Shown here: one piece after another, positions 48,182 to 48,788 of the stretch
Layout: each line of letters begins with the position of its first letter
How positions within the stretch are numbered: position 1 is the stretch's first letter
The notes under the pieces: generated by a model
What the model was told of the DNA's origin: nothing
Seen by the model: only the letters and a program-made list of their open reading frames with translations
Databases searched by the model: none
Source of the DNA: Pseudomonas sp. PA27(2017)
GTDB lineage: Bacteria > Pseudomonadota > Gammaproteobacteria > Pseudomonadales > Pseudomonadaceae
Direction: 5' to 3'
DNA length: 48,788 nucleotides
Assembly: GCF_001945445.1 (NCBI RefSeq)
Contig: NZ_MSXW01000053.1
Span: 1-48,788 of the forward strand
Made by a program: the position numbers and the translations under genes

Positions 48182-48788
48182 AGTTCCGCGCCATCGAGGC
48201 GCTGACCGGTCGCTATCCCGTAGCACCGATGTGCCGGCTGCTGCGGGTATCACGCAGCGGCTTCTATGCCTGGCAGCAGCGGCCACCTTCGGCGAGAGAG
48301 ATGGCGAATCGGCGTCTGAGCAAGGAGATCCGCGCCATCCACCACGAGGTGAATGGAATCTATGGACATCGCCGAATCAAGGCCGAGTTGGCGGCCATGG
48401 GGTATGTGTGTGGTCGACACCGAGTGGCTCGACTGATGCGCGAAGCCGGTCTGCGCGTTCGTTCGCGTAGGCGCTGGCGGCTGGTTTCCAGCAGTCGTCA
48501 TGCTCTGCCGATTGCCCCGAATCACCTGGATCGCCAGTTCGCCTCGGATCGCGCTAATCGGCACTGGGTCTCGGACATGACCTACGTGCGGACGGCCCAA
48601 GGCTGGCTGTATCTGGCCGTCGTGCTCGATCTTTTTTCACGTGCTGTCGTCGGTTGGGCGATGCACCATCGGATGCAGCAGGCTCTGGTACACGCCGCGC
48701 TGGAGATGGCCGTGGCTCGCCGACAGCCGCAAACCGAGGTACTGCTGCACTCGGATCGTGGCAGCCAATACTGCGCGTACGATTACCA
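48178..48788 (+). CDS. IS3-family transposase OrfB (DDE catalytic part), partial
   Basis: The frame runs open from the slippery site (48148) and has a GTG at 48178 overlapping the OrfA stop (GTGA). It continues to the window edge without a stop. GFYAWQQRPPS, EVNGIYGHRRI and the integrase core HWVSDMTYVRTAQGWLYLAVVLDLFSRAVVGW are seen, with the second catalytic aspartate in LLHSDRGSQY. The final glutamate lies beyond the window. It is -1 relative to OrfA, as expected for a frameshifted IS3 transposase. Confidence 0.88.
   Translation, partial: MKFRAIEALTGRYPVAPMCRLLRVSRSGFYAWQQRPPSAREMANRRLSKEIRAIHHEVNGIYGHRRIKAELAAMGYVCGRHRVARLMREAGLRVRSRRRWRLVSSSRHALPIAPNHLDRQFASDRANRHWVSDMTYVRTAQGWLYLAVVLDLFSRAVVGWAMHHRMQQALVHAALEMAVARRQPQTEVLLHSDRGSQYCAYDY

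Larger units (their letters stand above)
47839..48788 (+). mobile_element. IS3-family insertion sequence, right end cut off
   Basis: Two transposase frames in the OrfA/OrfB arrangement, the second lacking its end because the window stops. The left end is probably near 47839, where TGAGTGGACACTGACTTAAG opens a typical IS3-type leader. I cannot confirm the terminal repeat without the right end. It stands about 190 bases past the erpA terminator. The 185 bases before it (47656-47838) show no gene. Confidence 0.85.

Overview
The window is a contiguous piece of a high-GC gammaproteobacterial chromosome, almost certainly Pseudomonas sensu lato. The evidence is the split trp loci (trpE apart from trpGDC, each behind a Trp-rich leader peptide), a PrtN/PrtR regulator pair between them, Vfr, the fruR-fruBKA cluster, ampDE, and hemJ / bactofilin / erpA. 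I do not assign a species. Both window ends are arbitrary; the right end cuts an IS3-family element.

Layout. 1-360: a dispersed intergenic repeat. 361-6025: a PAS/sigma-54 activator followed by an iron alcohol dehydrogenase, a permease-like protein and a GabD-like aldehyde dehydrogenase, with a -24/-12 promoter and an 11-bp inverted repeat in front of the enzyme genes; it looks like a hydroxyacid pathway such as 4-hydroxybutyrate catabolism. 6324-9643: rpe, gph, a trp leader and trpE. 9969-17086: a leftward 5-oxoproline (pyroglutamate) operon (NRAMP-like transporter, PxpA, DUF1445 protein, fused PxpB-PxpC, fused biotin carboxylase-BCCP) with a divergent FadR-type GntR regulator and a matching operator. 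17065-21813: prtN, prtR, a Q-like small protein, holin, a family-5 glycoside hydrolase, endolysin and nested Rz/Rz1 spanins. This is a pyocin-type control and lysis cassette with no tail genes in the trpE-trpG interval. 22206-24873: second trp leader and trpGDC. 24919-34000: nadC, a DUF1631 gene, ampDE, tatD and asmA. 32921-39622: fruR and the fructose PTS operon fruBKA. 39658-45828: vfr, an OsmC protein, coq7, an AAA ATPase, an SDR, a DUF805 protein and hemJ. 46029-47611: a membrane coiled-coil protein, a bactofilin and erpA with an IscR-like site. 47839-end: IS3-family insertion sequence.

The most unusual region is the lysis island. An SOS-type repressor and activator are positioned to control a complete holin/endolysin/spanin set, but the structural genes of a phage-tail bacteriocin are absent. 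An intact GH5 enzyme without a secretion signal sits inside the cassette, isolated by a hairpin on each side. One reading is a suicide-release module that delivers a polysaccharide-degrading enzyme by lysis of a subpopulation; the alternative is a decayed tailocin locus that picked up a cargo gene. Everything here is read by eye from sequence; no database search was run.
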